Positions 7,236 through 14,547 of a stretch of 39,072 bases of DNA are shown piece by piece (within the stretch, counting starts at the first letter, position 1; each line of letters begins with the position of its first letter). A program made the position numbers and the translations under genes. The notes under the pieces were generated by a model. The model was not told where the DNA came from. It was given only the letters and a program-made list of their open reading frames with translations, and did not search any database. This DNA is from Bacteroidaceae bacterium. Its GTDB lineage: Bacteria > Bacteroidota > Bacteroidia > Bacteroidales > Bacteroidaceae. The stretch covers positions 1-39,072 of the forward strand of contig CAAGGT010000293.1 in assembly GCA_900769465.1 (NCBI GenBank). Direction: 5' to 3'.

Positions 7236-9197
7236 TCAGTTTTCTTCGTCGGCCTTATCTTCCTCGACAACAAGGTTGTCAATAATGAAGTTCTGGCGCT
7301 CCATTGTATTCTTGCCCATATAATAGGCAAGCAAATCCTCCACTTTATCATCCTTGTGCAACTCCACACGCTCCAAACGCATATCGGGACCTATGAAATT
7401 GCGGAACTCGTCGGGCGAAATCTCTCCAAGACCTTTGAATCGTGTTATTTCAGGGTTTGGTGACAACTTTTCAATAGCGGCCAAACGTTCCTCGTCGCTA
7501 TAACAGTATATCGTTTCGAAATCGCCCTTCTGTCCCTTGCGCTCCTCGGCACCCTTCTTGCCACGTGGCAACTTACGTTTGTTACGCACACGGAACAAAG
7601 GTGTCTGCAATATATAAACGTGTCCCTTCTTGATGAGTTCGGGGAAGAACTGCAGGAAGAATGTTATCATCAGCAGGCGAATGTGCATACCGTCCACATC
7701 GGCATCGGTAGCCACAATAACCTTGTTGTAACGCAATCCCTCAAGACCATCCTCAATGTTCAGAGCAGCCTGCAACAGGTTGAACTCCTCGTTCTGATAC
7801 ACAACGGCGCGGCTCAGCCCAAAACAGTTGAGCGGTTTTCCGCGAAGACTGAACACAGCCTGTGTGTTGGCATCGCGACTCTTGGTTATGGAACCGCTGG
7901 CCGAATCGCCCTCGGTAATGAAAATACAGCTCTCGTCAAGACGGTCGCCTTTGGTGTCATTGTAGTGTATGCGGCAGTCGCGCAGCTTGCGATTGTGAAG
8001 GTTCACCTTCTTTGCCTTCTCGCGCACCTGCTTGGTGAGCCCGGCAAGCTCCTTGCGCTCCTTCTCCGATGCTGTAATCTTTGAAAGGATAACATCGCTG
8101 ATTTCGGGATTCTTATGCAGGAAATTATCAAGTTCCTCCTTCACAAAGTCACCAATAAACTTTTTCACGCTCATACTGCCCGGGTCGGGTGCAATGGTTG
8201 TTGAACCCAGTTTCACCTTCGTCTGGCTCTCGAACACCGGCTCCTGTATGTTGACAGCTATTGCTGCCACAATACCGTTGCGTATGTCGCAATAGTCAAA
8301 GTTCTTTGCCGAGAAGAAGTCGTGGATTGTCTGCGCCACAAGCTCCTTGAAGGCGCTCTGGTGTGTTCCACCCTGTGAGGTATGCTGTCCGTTGACAAAG
8401 GAGTAGTACTCCTCGCCATACTGGTGATGGGCGTGAGTGAATGCCACCTCAATGTCGGCAGCCTTCAGGTGTATGATGGGATATAGCGCATCGGCGGTCA
8501 TACGGTCGCCCAAAAGGTCTACAAGACCATTGCGCGAGAGTATGCGCTTGCCGTTGAACATAATTGCCAGGCCTGTATTCAGGTAGGTATAGTTACGCAA
8601 CAGGTTCTCAATGTGTGCGGGACGATATTCGTAATTGCGATACAGAGTGTTGTCCGGGGTGAACGATATGTATGTACCGTTCTCGTCGTTTGTATTCCCT
8701 GTGGTGTCACTCACCAACACACCTTTCTCGAACTTTGCGCTACGCACAACGCCGTCGCGGTAACTGCGCACCTCAAAGTGCGTACTTGTCGCGTTCACAG
8801 CCTTGAGACCGACACCGTTAAGGCCTACAGATTTCTTGAACACCTTGTCGTCATACTTTGCACCTGTGTTCAGCTTGCTCACAGCCTGTATCATCATACC
8901 CTGCGGGATACCGCGGCCATAGTCACGTACAACAACGGTATGATTCTCTATGATATCAATCTCTATACGCTTTCCAAAACCCATCTTGAACTCGTCGATA
9001 CAGTTGTCGACAACCTCTTTCAGGAGAACATATATACCGTCGTCACTCTGTGAGCCGTCACCCAGTTTACCAATGTACATACCGGGTCGCAAACGTATAT
9101 GCTCCGCATCGCTCAAGTGGCGTATGGAGTCATCGGTATATGCCGCAGCCTCAACCTGAGGCATTTCGTTGAATTCTAAATCTTTGTCTTCGGACAT
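7236..9197 (-). CDS. parE: DNA topoisomerase IV subunit B
   Basis: 653 aa, ATPase subunit of a type IIA topoisomerase that decatenates chromosomes with ParC. The GHKL ATPase domain shows EVVDNCIDE (61-69, Mg-binding Glu/Asn), DYGRGIP (92-98) and LNGVGLKAVNA (126-136). The TOPRIM domain has EGDSASG (429-435) and DADVDGMH (498-505). It ends with a GyrB/ParE C-terminal piece containing RFKGLGEI. The length and compact C-terminus favour ParE over GyrB; no parC gene is in the window. 66 bases separate it from the upstream acetyltransferase-like gene, a gap holding a decayed copy of a dispersed spacer repeat. Confidence 0.93.
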   Translation of the reverse strand: MSEDKDLEFNEMPQVEAAAYTDDSIRHLSDAEHIRLRPGMYIGKLGDGSQSDDGIYVLLKEVVDNCIDEFKMGFGKRIEIDIIENHTVVVRDYGRGIPQGMMIQAVSKLNTGAKYDDKVFKKSVGLNGVGLKAVNATSTHFEVRSYRDGVVRSAKFEKGVLVSDTTGNTNDENGTYISFTPDNTLYRNYEYRPAHIENLLRNYTYLNTGLAIMFNGKRILSRNGLVDLLGDRMTADALYPIIHLKAADIEVAFTHAHHQYGEEYYSFVNGQHTSQGGTHQSAFKELVAQTIHDFFSAKNFDYCDIRNGIVAAIAVNIQEPVFESQTKVKLGSTTIAPDPGSMSVKKFIGDFVKEELDNFLHKNPEISDVILSKITASEKERKELAGLTKQVREKAKKVNLHNRKLRDCRIHYNDTKGDRLDESCIFITEGDSASGSITKSRDANTQAVFSLRGKPLNCFGLSRAVVYQNEEFNLLQAALNIEDGLEGLRYNKVIVATDADVDGMHIRLLMITFFLQFFPELIKKGHVYILQTPLFRVRNKRKLPRGKKGAEERKGQKGDFETIYCYSDEERLAAIEKLSPNPEITRFKGLGEISPDEFRNFIGPDMRLERVELHKDDKVEDLLAYYMGKNTMERQNFIIDNLVVEEDKADEEN

Positions 9198-9263
9198 CTT
9201 ATTCTATTATTTTATAGGTGAAAACAGAGAATCTTTAACCTTTCAGATTTCATTTTTAACCTT

Positions 9264-10397
9264 TTACACCAGTTCTTTTTTAAATGCTCGGCGGCGCTTG
9301 TGTTGCTCCTTCTCAAAATCGGCCCACAAGTTCTGCATATCCTTGTTATTCTCCAGTTCGGGATTACTCTCAATCTCAACAATTCCCATATCGATGTAGT
9401 GCCCGATGAGTTCATTGAACACCAAAGCAAATGCACCCTTGCTCTGATATTCGGGTTTCACTGCAGCAAGCAGAAAATCAAGTCTCTTGGGTTGTTTTAT
9501 GAAAAGCGCCTTCAACAAATGCCACCAGCCGAATGGAAACAGATGCCCCTTTGCCTTGCGTAAAGCCTCGGATAGTGAAAATATACTTATTCCAAGCGCT
9601 ACCAGATTATCGTCCTTGTCAACAACCAAGCACAAGAGCCTCTTATCGGCAAATGGGAGATACATCTTCACAAACTGCGTTATCTGATTGGGTGTCAATG
9701 GTGCAAAACCGTAAAGGTTGGAATAGCTCTCGTTGCACAACTCAAAGAAAGCCTTGCCATATCGCTTTGTAATTTCGGAACACGACTTTGCCCTGACAAT
9801 GCGCAAGCCAAATTTCTTCTCCACAATCGCCGATACACGCTCCGCCTTGGGCCACTTCTCGCCGGGCACTTTAAAAAGGAATTCCACCCAATCAACATCC
9901 TTCACATAGCCCAAGCGCTCAAGATGTTTAGGATAATAGGGGTAATTATAGATAGTAGCCATTGTGCTCAAGCGGTCAAAACCCTCAATGAGCATACCTT
10001 CGGGGTCGAAATCGGTGAATCCAAGCGGCCCTTGAATCTCTGTCATTCCACGCTCTCGCGCCCACGCCTCGGCGGTGGAGAAGAGAGCATCGACAACCTC
10101 ATTGTCATCAATAAAATCCACCCACCCGAAACGGGCAGCCTTCACTCCCCACTTCTCATTGGCGTGAGGGTTTATGATAGCGGCTATACGGCCCACTATT
10201 TTACCATCACGATAGGCAAGGAAATAATCAGCTTCACAGAATTCAAACGCAGCGTTACGGTCCTTACGCAAAGTCCCCATTGTATCCTCGAACAAATCAG
10301 GGACAAAATAGGGATTACCTTTGTACAATTCATAATTGAAACGCACAAATTGCTTCAACTGCCTTCCTGTTGTTACTTTTACAATCTCTACAGCCAT
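9264..10397 (-). CDS. GNAT-fold acetyltransferase-like protein, substrate unknown
   Basis: 377 aa from the ATG at 10397; an upstream in-frame ATG at 10406 would add MQK. The predicted promoter gives a 12- or 21-base leader, so the later start is preferred. The N-terminal half (about 20-150) reads as a GNAT-like domain: YFLAYRDGKIVGRIAAIIN resembles the acyl-CoA-proximal strands, followed by an FGWVDF segment. The C-terminal half carries a second GNAT-like unit (LVALGISIFSLSEALRKAKGH, then KPEYQSKGAFALVFNELI). Homologous hypothetical proteins are common in Bacteroidetes; a tandem N-acyltransferase fold is likely, but the substrate cannot be stated. No membrane segment. Probably transcribed ahead of parE. 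Confidence 0.75.
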   Translation of the reverse strand: MAVEIVKVTTGRQLKQFVRFNYELYKGNPYFVPDLFEDTMGTLRKDRNAAFEFCEADYFLAYRDGKIVGRIAAIINPHANEKWGVKAARFGWVDFIDDNEVVDALFSTAEAWARERGMTEIQGPLGFTDFDPEGMLIEGFDRLSTMATIYNYPYYPKHLERLGYVKDVDWVEFLFKVPGEKWPKAERVSAIVEKKFGLRIVRAKSCSEITKRYGKAFFELCNESYSNLYGFAPLTPNQITQFVKMYLPFADKRLLCLVVDKDDNLVALGISIFSLSEALRKAKGHLFPFGWWHLLKALFIKQPKRLDFLLAAVKPEYQSKGAFALVFNELIGHYIDMGIVEIESNPELENNKDMQNLWADFEKEQHKRRRAFKKELV

Positions 10398-10413
10398 TTT
10401 CTGCAAACTATAT

Positions 10414-10441
10414 ATAATATCGTGTAAAAATACGATATTAT
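10414..10441. repeat. 10-bp inverted repeat over the -7 box
   Basis: ATAATATCGT (10414-10423) and ACGATATTAT (10432-10441) are perfect reverse complements around an 8-base spacer. The placement over the predicted -7 element and start point suggests a dimeric regulator site. Confidence 0.6.
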
Positions 10442-10456
10442 TCGCAAATTCGCAAA
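10425..10456 (-). promoter_or_regulatory. Promoter of the acetyltransferase-like gene
   Basis: Minus-strand TTTG (10456-10453), 20-base spacer, TATTTTTA (10432-10425; one base from TAnnTTTG). The -7 box falls within the loop and first stem base of a perfect 10-bp inverted repeat (10414-10441), which could be an operator. Confidence 0.6.
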
Positions 10457-10510
10457 TTTGAAAGAGAAAGCCCTATTGGTCTTTGCCGCTCTTTTAGTCA
10501 TATAAAAGAG

Positions 10511-10536
10511 AAAGGCGAGGAAATTTCCTCGCCTTT
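10511..10536 (-). terminator. Perfect palindrome ending the 55-aa peptide gene
   Basis: AAAGGCGAGGAAA joined directly to TTTCCTCGCCTTT: 13-base arms and no spacer. It begins 5 bases after the peptide stop on the minus strand and is followed by CTCTTTTAT. Best read as a terminator; a fully symmetric DNA site is the alternative. Confidence 0.7.
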
Positions 10537-10541
10537 ACTAT

Positions 10542-10709
10542 TTAGTTCCAGAGGTTGCCCCACTGTCCACGGTGGCCACCACCAAGCTGACCACCCTCGG
10601 CCGAGGTATCTACCGTCTTTTCGTTATCCAATTTCAATGAAGCTGCGAGCATTGACTCCGCCTCAACATTTACCTCTACCATGAGAGGTGATACATAAGT
10701 CTTCTTCAT
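10542..10709 (-). CDS. Small Bacteroidales peptide (55 aa), function unknown
   Basis: The frame begins MKKTYVSPLMVEVNVEAE, continues SMLAASLKLDNE and ends GGGHRGQWGNLWN. The layout resembles a recurrent type of short Bacteroidales peptide: an MKKxYxxP start, an acidic mid-section with LAAS, then a Gly-rich C-terminus with Trp. I recognise the pattern but know no assigned function. There is no signal peptide or membrane segment. The LAAS motif could be a processing point, as in leader-core peptides, but no modifying enzyme or transporter is adjacent. It stands alone between the palindromic terminator (10511-10536) and a block of inverted repeats. Confidence 0.7.
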   Translation of the reverse strand: MKKTYVSPLMVEVNVEAESMLAASLKLDNEKTVDTSAEGGQLGGGHRGQWGNLWN

Positions 10710-10760
10710 ATATCGTTATCGTTTTTATCTATTTCATATTTTGAGACTTCATTCGCGATA

Positions 10761-10830
10761 CTGTCATACTGAGCGCAACCGAAGTATCTCCTTCTTTTTT
10801 TGGACAGAAGAACAAAAGAACAAAAAGGCG
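10761..10830. repeat. Dispersed intergenic repeat: REP-like motif plus GACAGAAGAACAAAAG tract
   Basis: Bases 10761-10790 contain TACTGAGCGCAACCGAAGTA, a member of the TCAT-CTGAGCGCA-CGAAG-ATCT type of repetitive sequence found between genes in many Bacteroidetes. It is followed by a T-run and GGACAGAAGAACAAAAGAAC. A diverged copy of the second part is at 13056-13100. Confidence 0.55.
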
Positions 10831-10855
10831 CGGTTTGCCAATCTAAGCAACGAAC

Positions 10856-10965
10856 CAACAACAATTTTGTTGTTGTAATGCGCTCAGGAGCGCATTGGGA
10901 TAAACAGATTACCAAAAGCCTGATTGCAAATTTATTTGCAAGCGGTTTTGTTTAATCTGTTTATC
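10856..10965. repeat. Cluster of three adjacent perfect inverted repeats
   Basis: Three hairpins stand back to back: CAACAACAA/TTGTTGTTG (10856-10875); AATGCGCTC/GAGCGCATT (10877-10896); and GATAAACAGATTA/TAATCTGTTTATC (10899-10911 and 10953-10965). The third encloses CAAAA/TTTTG and TTGCAAAT/ATTTGCAA (10924-10941), forming a 67-base nested cruciform. The cluster lies between the end of the large secreted-protein gene and the 55-aa peptide gene, both on the minus strand. No gene is seen in this 311-base gap. Confidence 0.75.
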
Positions 10966-11020
10966 TGTTCCATTGCATATCTTTTACTTTAAACTTATGT
11001 TCTTATGTCTAAATTTATAT

Positions 11021-12820
11021 TTAGCGAACTACGCGCTTAACACCATTTACAATGTAAATACCGGGAGCAGTGATAACCTCTACCTTGCGGCCTGTGAGGT
11101 CGTAGATAGTCTTAACCTCGTTCTCAACCTCTACATTCTCAATTGCTGTTGTGCCCTCGCCCTCAAAACGGAAGCTGAAGTTTGCTGCACCCTGTGCTGC
11201 CGCAGGAACTTCACTTGCTGGCAAATATGCCTTGTTAGCGTTGTTCAACCACTGACCGTCAGTCATCAGAGCCTTGTAGAGACCAATCACGCCATCAACC
11301 TTACCAAGAACATAAGCCTCCTCGCTAATATAAATGTTAGTCATTGTACCCTTAAGCAAGTTGCCTGTAACCTCAGTTACTTCACCACTATAATAATTAT
11401 CGTAAGTAGCTTCAATGCTACCACCCTTAAGAATTACACCAGTGTTTGCAGGAACTGCATTGTAAATCTGAGTCAATGTCACATAACCAGCATTTGCAGC
11501 TGTTACAATGTATGCCTCAACTCCCTCTGGAATAGCAACAGAGAAAGCCGCATAGAATGAAGACCAAGTCTCAGTAGCAGGCTCTTCCTCCTCAACAACC
11601 CAAGTAATCTCAATTGAGTTCAAATACATAGCACCACTTCCTGAACGCAAGCCGATGTACTCATAATCGCCTTCGATTACAAACTCTAATGTTCCGAATG
11701 GAATTTCTGCCAATTTGTCACCGTCTGTTGATGCGTTGTACAACTCTGTTGGGTTAGTATATGCGGTGTTCTTGCCATAAACCCAGAGTTCTCTTGTTTC
11801 AGCAGTATTAGAATTCCAATCAATAGAAATCTTCTTGACCTTACCACCAGATTGTGTTGTTACAATACCGGAATTACTGTTGCTTGAACGCAACTGAATA
11901 GAATTGTTGCCACCGGCTGACTGACCTGCATAAACCGCAGAAGATTTAGAAGTCTTGCCACTCCAAGATGAGTATGTTGTACCTTCTGCTCCTGTCAATG
12001 CAAGATTAAGAACATCGACAACACCACCCTCGACAACAACGGTTTTTGTGTATTTAGCCTCTGCAACCTCGCTATTATTCCAACCGTCCTTAACCGCAAT
12101 GGCCTTTACTGTTGTTGTTTCTGTGATTTCAATCTCACCCTCATAGAGTTCGCCATTCTCGGTAGAAGGATCTGTGCCATCCAAAGTATAATAGATCTCA
12201 GCATCCTGTGTTTCTGTTGCTATTGACACAAAAACGCTCTCGCCCTCATTGAATGTTGTAGTTTCTGGGGTAATTATTGGAGTTGCAACAGTCTCAACTA
12301 CTGTCCCGCCACCGCCTTCGCCAGAGCCACTGGTTGTATATGTAATAGATATAGACTTTATATAAATCGCTTTAGATGATGAATTAGCATAAGAAAGCTT
12401 TATTTCACCTGAAGCGCTACTTGTAGTATTTTCAAAAGTATAATCAGTAGAAGCTGAAGTCAATTTGGTTGAATTTCCATACTGTATTCCACCAACAGAT
12501 ACAGTTAATGAAGCATTTATAGAACTTGCGCCAGATGTATTGACAACTATTTCGGTTATAGTTCCCTCAATGCCTGAAGTTGATAATGTTAAAGTTTTAC
12601 ATGATTGTTTACTTGAACCAAACTGATATCCCTTTGAGGTGCTGCCATCCCATTGACAATACGAGGTATTATCCGCAGAAATATTCCATTTAACTCCTTT
12701 CCAAGTTACATCTCCGAATTTAGTGCCATCGCCTTTTGCCAAGGTGTAGCTGTACTCCTCTGCCTGCACACTGAACACCGCCAGCATTACGGCAAAAATT
12801 GAAAGTAAAAATTTTTTCAT
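11021..12820 (-). CDS. Large secreted protein with chitobiase-type C-terminal domain
   Basis: 599 aa from the ATG at 12820, which opens directly with a signal peptide (MKKFLLSIFAVMLAVFSVQA); an upstream in-frame start would add 28 charged residues before it and is unlikely. The first ~170 residues are Ser/Thr-rich and beta-type, repeated in diverged form at about 300-430. Between them (about 205-280) lies an Ig-like unit with EIYYTLDGTDPS and TTTVKAIAVKDG, the CHB_HEX_C_1 signature. The end (IYDLTGRKV to GVKRVVR) is a Prevotella-style C-terminal surface/secretion tail. No catalytic domain is recognised, so adhesion or carbohydrate binding is the likeliest role. Own promoter with a ~100-base leader. 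Confidence 0.85.
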   Translation of the reverse strand: MKKFLLSIFAVMLAVFSVQAEEYSYTLAKGDGTKFGDVTWKGVKWNISADNTSYCQWDGSTSKGYQFGSSKQSCKTLTLSTSGIEGTITEIVVNTSGASSINASLTVSVGGIQYGNSTKLTSASTDYTFENTTSSASGEIKLSYANSSSKAIYIKSISITYTTSGSGEGGGGTVVETVATPIITPETTTFNEGESVFVSIATETQDAEIYYTLDGTDPSTENGELYEGEIEITETTTVKAIAVKDGWNNSEVAEAKYTKTVVVEGGVVDVLNLALTGAEGTTYSSWSGKTSKSSAVYAGQSAGGNNSIQLRSSNSNSGIVTTQSGGKVKKISIDWNSNTAETRELWVYGKNTAYTNPTELYNASTDGDKLAEIPFGTLEFVIEGDYEYIGLRSGSGAMYLNSIEITWVVEEEEPATETWSSFYAAFSVAIPEGVEAYIVTAANAGYVTLTQIYNAVPANTGVILKGGSIEATYDNYYSGEVTEVTGNLLKGTMTNIYISEEAYVLGKVDGVIGLYKALMTDGQWLNNANKAYLPASEVPAAAQGAANFSFRFEGEGTTAIENVEVENEVKTIYDLTGRKVEVITAPGIYIVNGVKRVVR

Positions 12821-12929
12821 AATTAATAGATTTATTTTGTTTTGTAATTTTTCTCCCGGAAAAGTCCTTTTTCGCAGGTAAACAAGCGTGTTTAATAGAG
12901 CCAAACAGCCAGTTACCCGAATAATTGTG

Positions 12930-12961
12930 CGAAGTTACCAATTTAATATCTATTAACCAAA
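12930..12961 (-). promoter_or_regulatory. Promoter of the large secreted-protein gene
   Basis: Minus-strand TTTG (12961-12958), exact 20-base spacer, TAACTTCG (12937-12930). The predicted start near 12923 gives a leader of about 100 bases. Confidence 0.6.
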
Positions 12962-13055
12962 CTTTTACACTCAAATATCACCCTCTGAAATTTCAACAAA
13001 ACGCCTAAAAATCAAGAACAAAGGCAAAGTATTGACAAATGAACGCAATCAATTT

Positions 13056-13160
13056 CTTTTTTTGACAGAAGTACAGAAGTACAAAAGGGCAGAAAGGGGC
13101 CAAAAGGAGAAAACTCCTCCCCTCTTTGAGGTGGAAGTGGCACGAAGTGTCGGAGGGGAG
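13056..13160. repeat. Degenerate dispersed repeat region
   Basis: A T-run and TTGACAGAAGTACAGAAGTA (13061-13080) match the tract at 10801 in pattern (GACAGAAG-ACA-AAGTACAAAAGG). They are followed by CTCCCC...GGGGAG (13117-13122 and 13155-13160) flanking a GGCACGAAGTGTCGG motif. The latter is the kind of CTCCCCTCTTT/GAAGTG repeat often scattered between genes in this order, and it echoes the elements around the DUF559 gene. No gene is supported between 12821 and 13410. Confidence 0.5.
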
Positions 13161-13216
13161 CTTTGCTTGCATTTGCGTCAGCCTTGCCCTTTTGGGCCTT
13201 ACTACAAGAAACAGCA

Positions 13217-13243
13217 AAAAAGGGCTGACACATAGGTCAGCCC
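13217..13243 (-). terminator. Probable terminator downstream of the DUF3109 gene
   Basis: GGGCTGAC (13222-13229) and GTCAGCCC (13236-13243) form a perfect 8-bp stem; on the minus strand it is followed by TTTTTT. It lies about 170 bases after the DUF3109 stop, so transcripts would include the foldback at 13315-13401. Confidence 0.65.
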
Positions 13244-13311
13244 CTACAAGTTTATCGATTGAAGAAGCCTTGCTTGTTGTGGCTCAAGAACTAAAGAAAC
13301 CTTGTTTAAAA

Positions 13312-13401
13312 CAATTGACAAGACTTGCTGTTCGCGACCCACGGGGCGTGACTAACTCCACGCTGCCCGTGACCTATCGCTGCAAGCCTTGTCGATTATT
13401 G
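13312..13401. repeat. Nested imperfect foldback element
   Basis: GACAAGACTTGC (13318-13329) pairs with GCAAGCCTTGTC (13383-13394; one G-U or mismatch). Inside, CACGGG-GCGTG pairs with CACG-CTG-CCCGTG around ACTAACTC. The result is an 80-90 base two-stage hairpin between the DUF3109 gene and its presumed terminator. It may be a repeat element or part of the 3' untranslated region. Confidence 0.55.
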
Positions 13402-13410
13402 ATTGTTGCA

Positions 13411-13992
13411 TTAAAGCATATTCTGCTTCTTAAGTTCTTCGGCAACAATCAATAATTCATCATACCACTCCTCGCCGAAGCGCTCAATGAGCGGTTCTTT
13501 CAAGAACTCGTATGCCTTCACCCCTTTGCGGCGGCCTTTGATGAAAGCACTGCTGCAGACATCCCACTTATGCAGGTTGACTCCCACCATATCACCTACC
13601 TTGCGCAAGCGCACGGGATAGAGATAACAGGATATGGGCTTGCGCCATGTAGTACGTCCCTCGCGGTAAGCCTTGTCTATCAAGCAGATGCAGTTGCCTT
13701 TGTCGTCGCGCGAAGCAAAGACACAATCCTTGCCGTTGACAATGGATGTGACAAGGTCGCCATCGCGGTCGTTATATACCACGCCCTGCTCCTCGACAAC
13801 GGCACGTGCCTCGGGTGTCATTTCATTCTCTACCACCTCGAGAGCTTCCTCAAGCTTTTCCACCTCGTCCATCAGCACAGGCGCACCGGCATCACCCTCA
13901 ACACAGCAAGCACCCTTGCAATGCGTGAAATTGCAGAAGAAATACTCCTGAAAAAGGTCGAAAGATACTATAGTGTCTCCTATTTGTACCAT
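13411..13992 (-). CDS. DUF3109 family protein
   Basis: 193 aa, full length for this Bacteroidetes-enriched family of unknown function. Conserved Cys residues stand in FFCNFTHCKGACC near the N-terminus (Cys20, Cys25, Cys29, Cys30) and again in CVFA, CICLID and ISCYLYPVRL further on. This spacing suggests a metal or iron-sulfur site like that of YkgJ-type CxxCxxCC proteins (inference). There is no signal peptide. The gene stands alone; the next genes upstream are a DUF559-bearing repeat unit and gpmI, so it may have been separated from gpmI by that insertion. Confidence 0.85.
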   Translation of the reverse strand: MVQIGDTIVSFDLFQEYFFCNFTHCKGACCVEGDAGAPVLMDEVEKLEEALEVVENEMTPEARAVVEEQGVVYNDRDGDLVTSIVNGKDCVFASRDDKGNCICLIDKAYREGRTTWRKPISCYLYPVRLRKVGDMVGVNLHKWDVCSSAFIKGRRKGVKAYEFLKEPLIERFGEEWYDELLIVAEELKKQNML

Positions 13993-14023
13993 ATAATCCT
14001 ATTTTTTGCAAAATCTTATTTAC

Positions 14024-14528
14024 CGAACTCCCACCCGCTTCGCTCGTCCCTCTTTCCAAAGAGGGACAGTTTTTTGCCACGATAGCGGAATTTATTCAAT
14101 TGCAGCTTGAGATATACTCTCTAGAACAAGGTCTATATGTTCCCAAATTTCCCTGTTTTCAAACCTCAAAATGCGTATTCCCAAAGACTCCAAAAAGGTG
14201 CTTCGTTCACAATCATACACATCGCCTTGCATCGTAAAGTGCGAAGCGCCATCAAGCTCAACGCACAATTTGCATGCAGGGCAATAGAAATCAAGTATAT
14301 AATCTCCAACCGAGAATTGCCTACGCCAACTTGTACCGTTCAATCTATCGGCTTTCAAATGCTTCCACAAAACAGCTTCGGCCGGAGTGAGATTATTACG
14401 CAGTTCGCGCCTATAACCCTTCAACTCTTTTCTATTTACGCTTCTTTTTCCGCACATTAAACAGCCATTTAAAAACAACTGTCCCTCTTTCGACAAAGAG
14501 GGACAAGCCGTTTACGGCAGGGAGTTCG
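14024..14528. mobile_element. Putative ~505-bp unit: DUF559 gene between inverted terminal repeats
   Basis: The left end reads CGAACTCCC (14024-14032), ~13 bases, then GTCCCTCTTT-CC-AAAGAGGGAC-AGTT (14046-14071). The right end is the same in reverse complement: GGGAGTTCG (14520-14528) and AACTGTCCCTCTTT-CGAC-AAAGAGGGACA (14478-14505). Both ends thus carry an outer 9-bp match and an inner perfect hairpin in inverted orientation around a single endonuclease-like gene. No target duplication is obvious. A transposon-like or REP-like dispersed unit is inferred; transposase is absent. Confidence 0.5.
14092..14457 (-). CDS. DUF559 (Vsr-like) endonuclease-domain protein
   Basis: 121 aa from the ATG at 14457, chosen because the homologous core begins with the basic RxLRxNLTPAE lead; an in-frame ATG at 14496 would add 13 residues read out of the flanking repeat. 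Core features: RELRNNLTPAEAVLWKHLKA (about 19-38), WRRQFSVGDYILDFYCPACKLCVELDG, then ESLGIRILRFENREI. This is the PD-(D/E)xK/Vsr-like arrangement with Asp in YILDFYC and Glu in VELDG as metal ligands. Such proteins are small presumed nucleases of unknown role, often repeat-associated. The gene fills the interval between two inverted repeats. Confidence 0.88.
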   Translation of the reverse strand: MCGKRSVNRKELKGYRRELRNNLTPAEAVLWKHLKADRLNGTSWRRQFSVGDYILDFYCPACKLCVELDGASHFTMQGDVYDCERSTFLESLGIRILRFENREIWEHIDLVLESISQAAIE

Positions 14529-14547
14529 ACACTCCCATTTCGTTAAA

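Noticed and set aside
7620..8084. 154-aa plus-strand frame
   Set aside because: Antisense shadow of parE with no independent start signal or domain.
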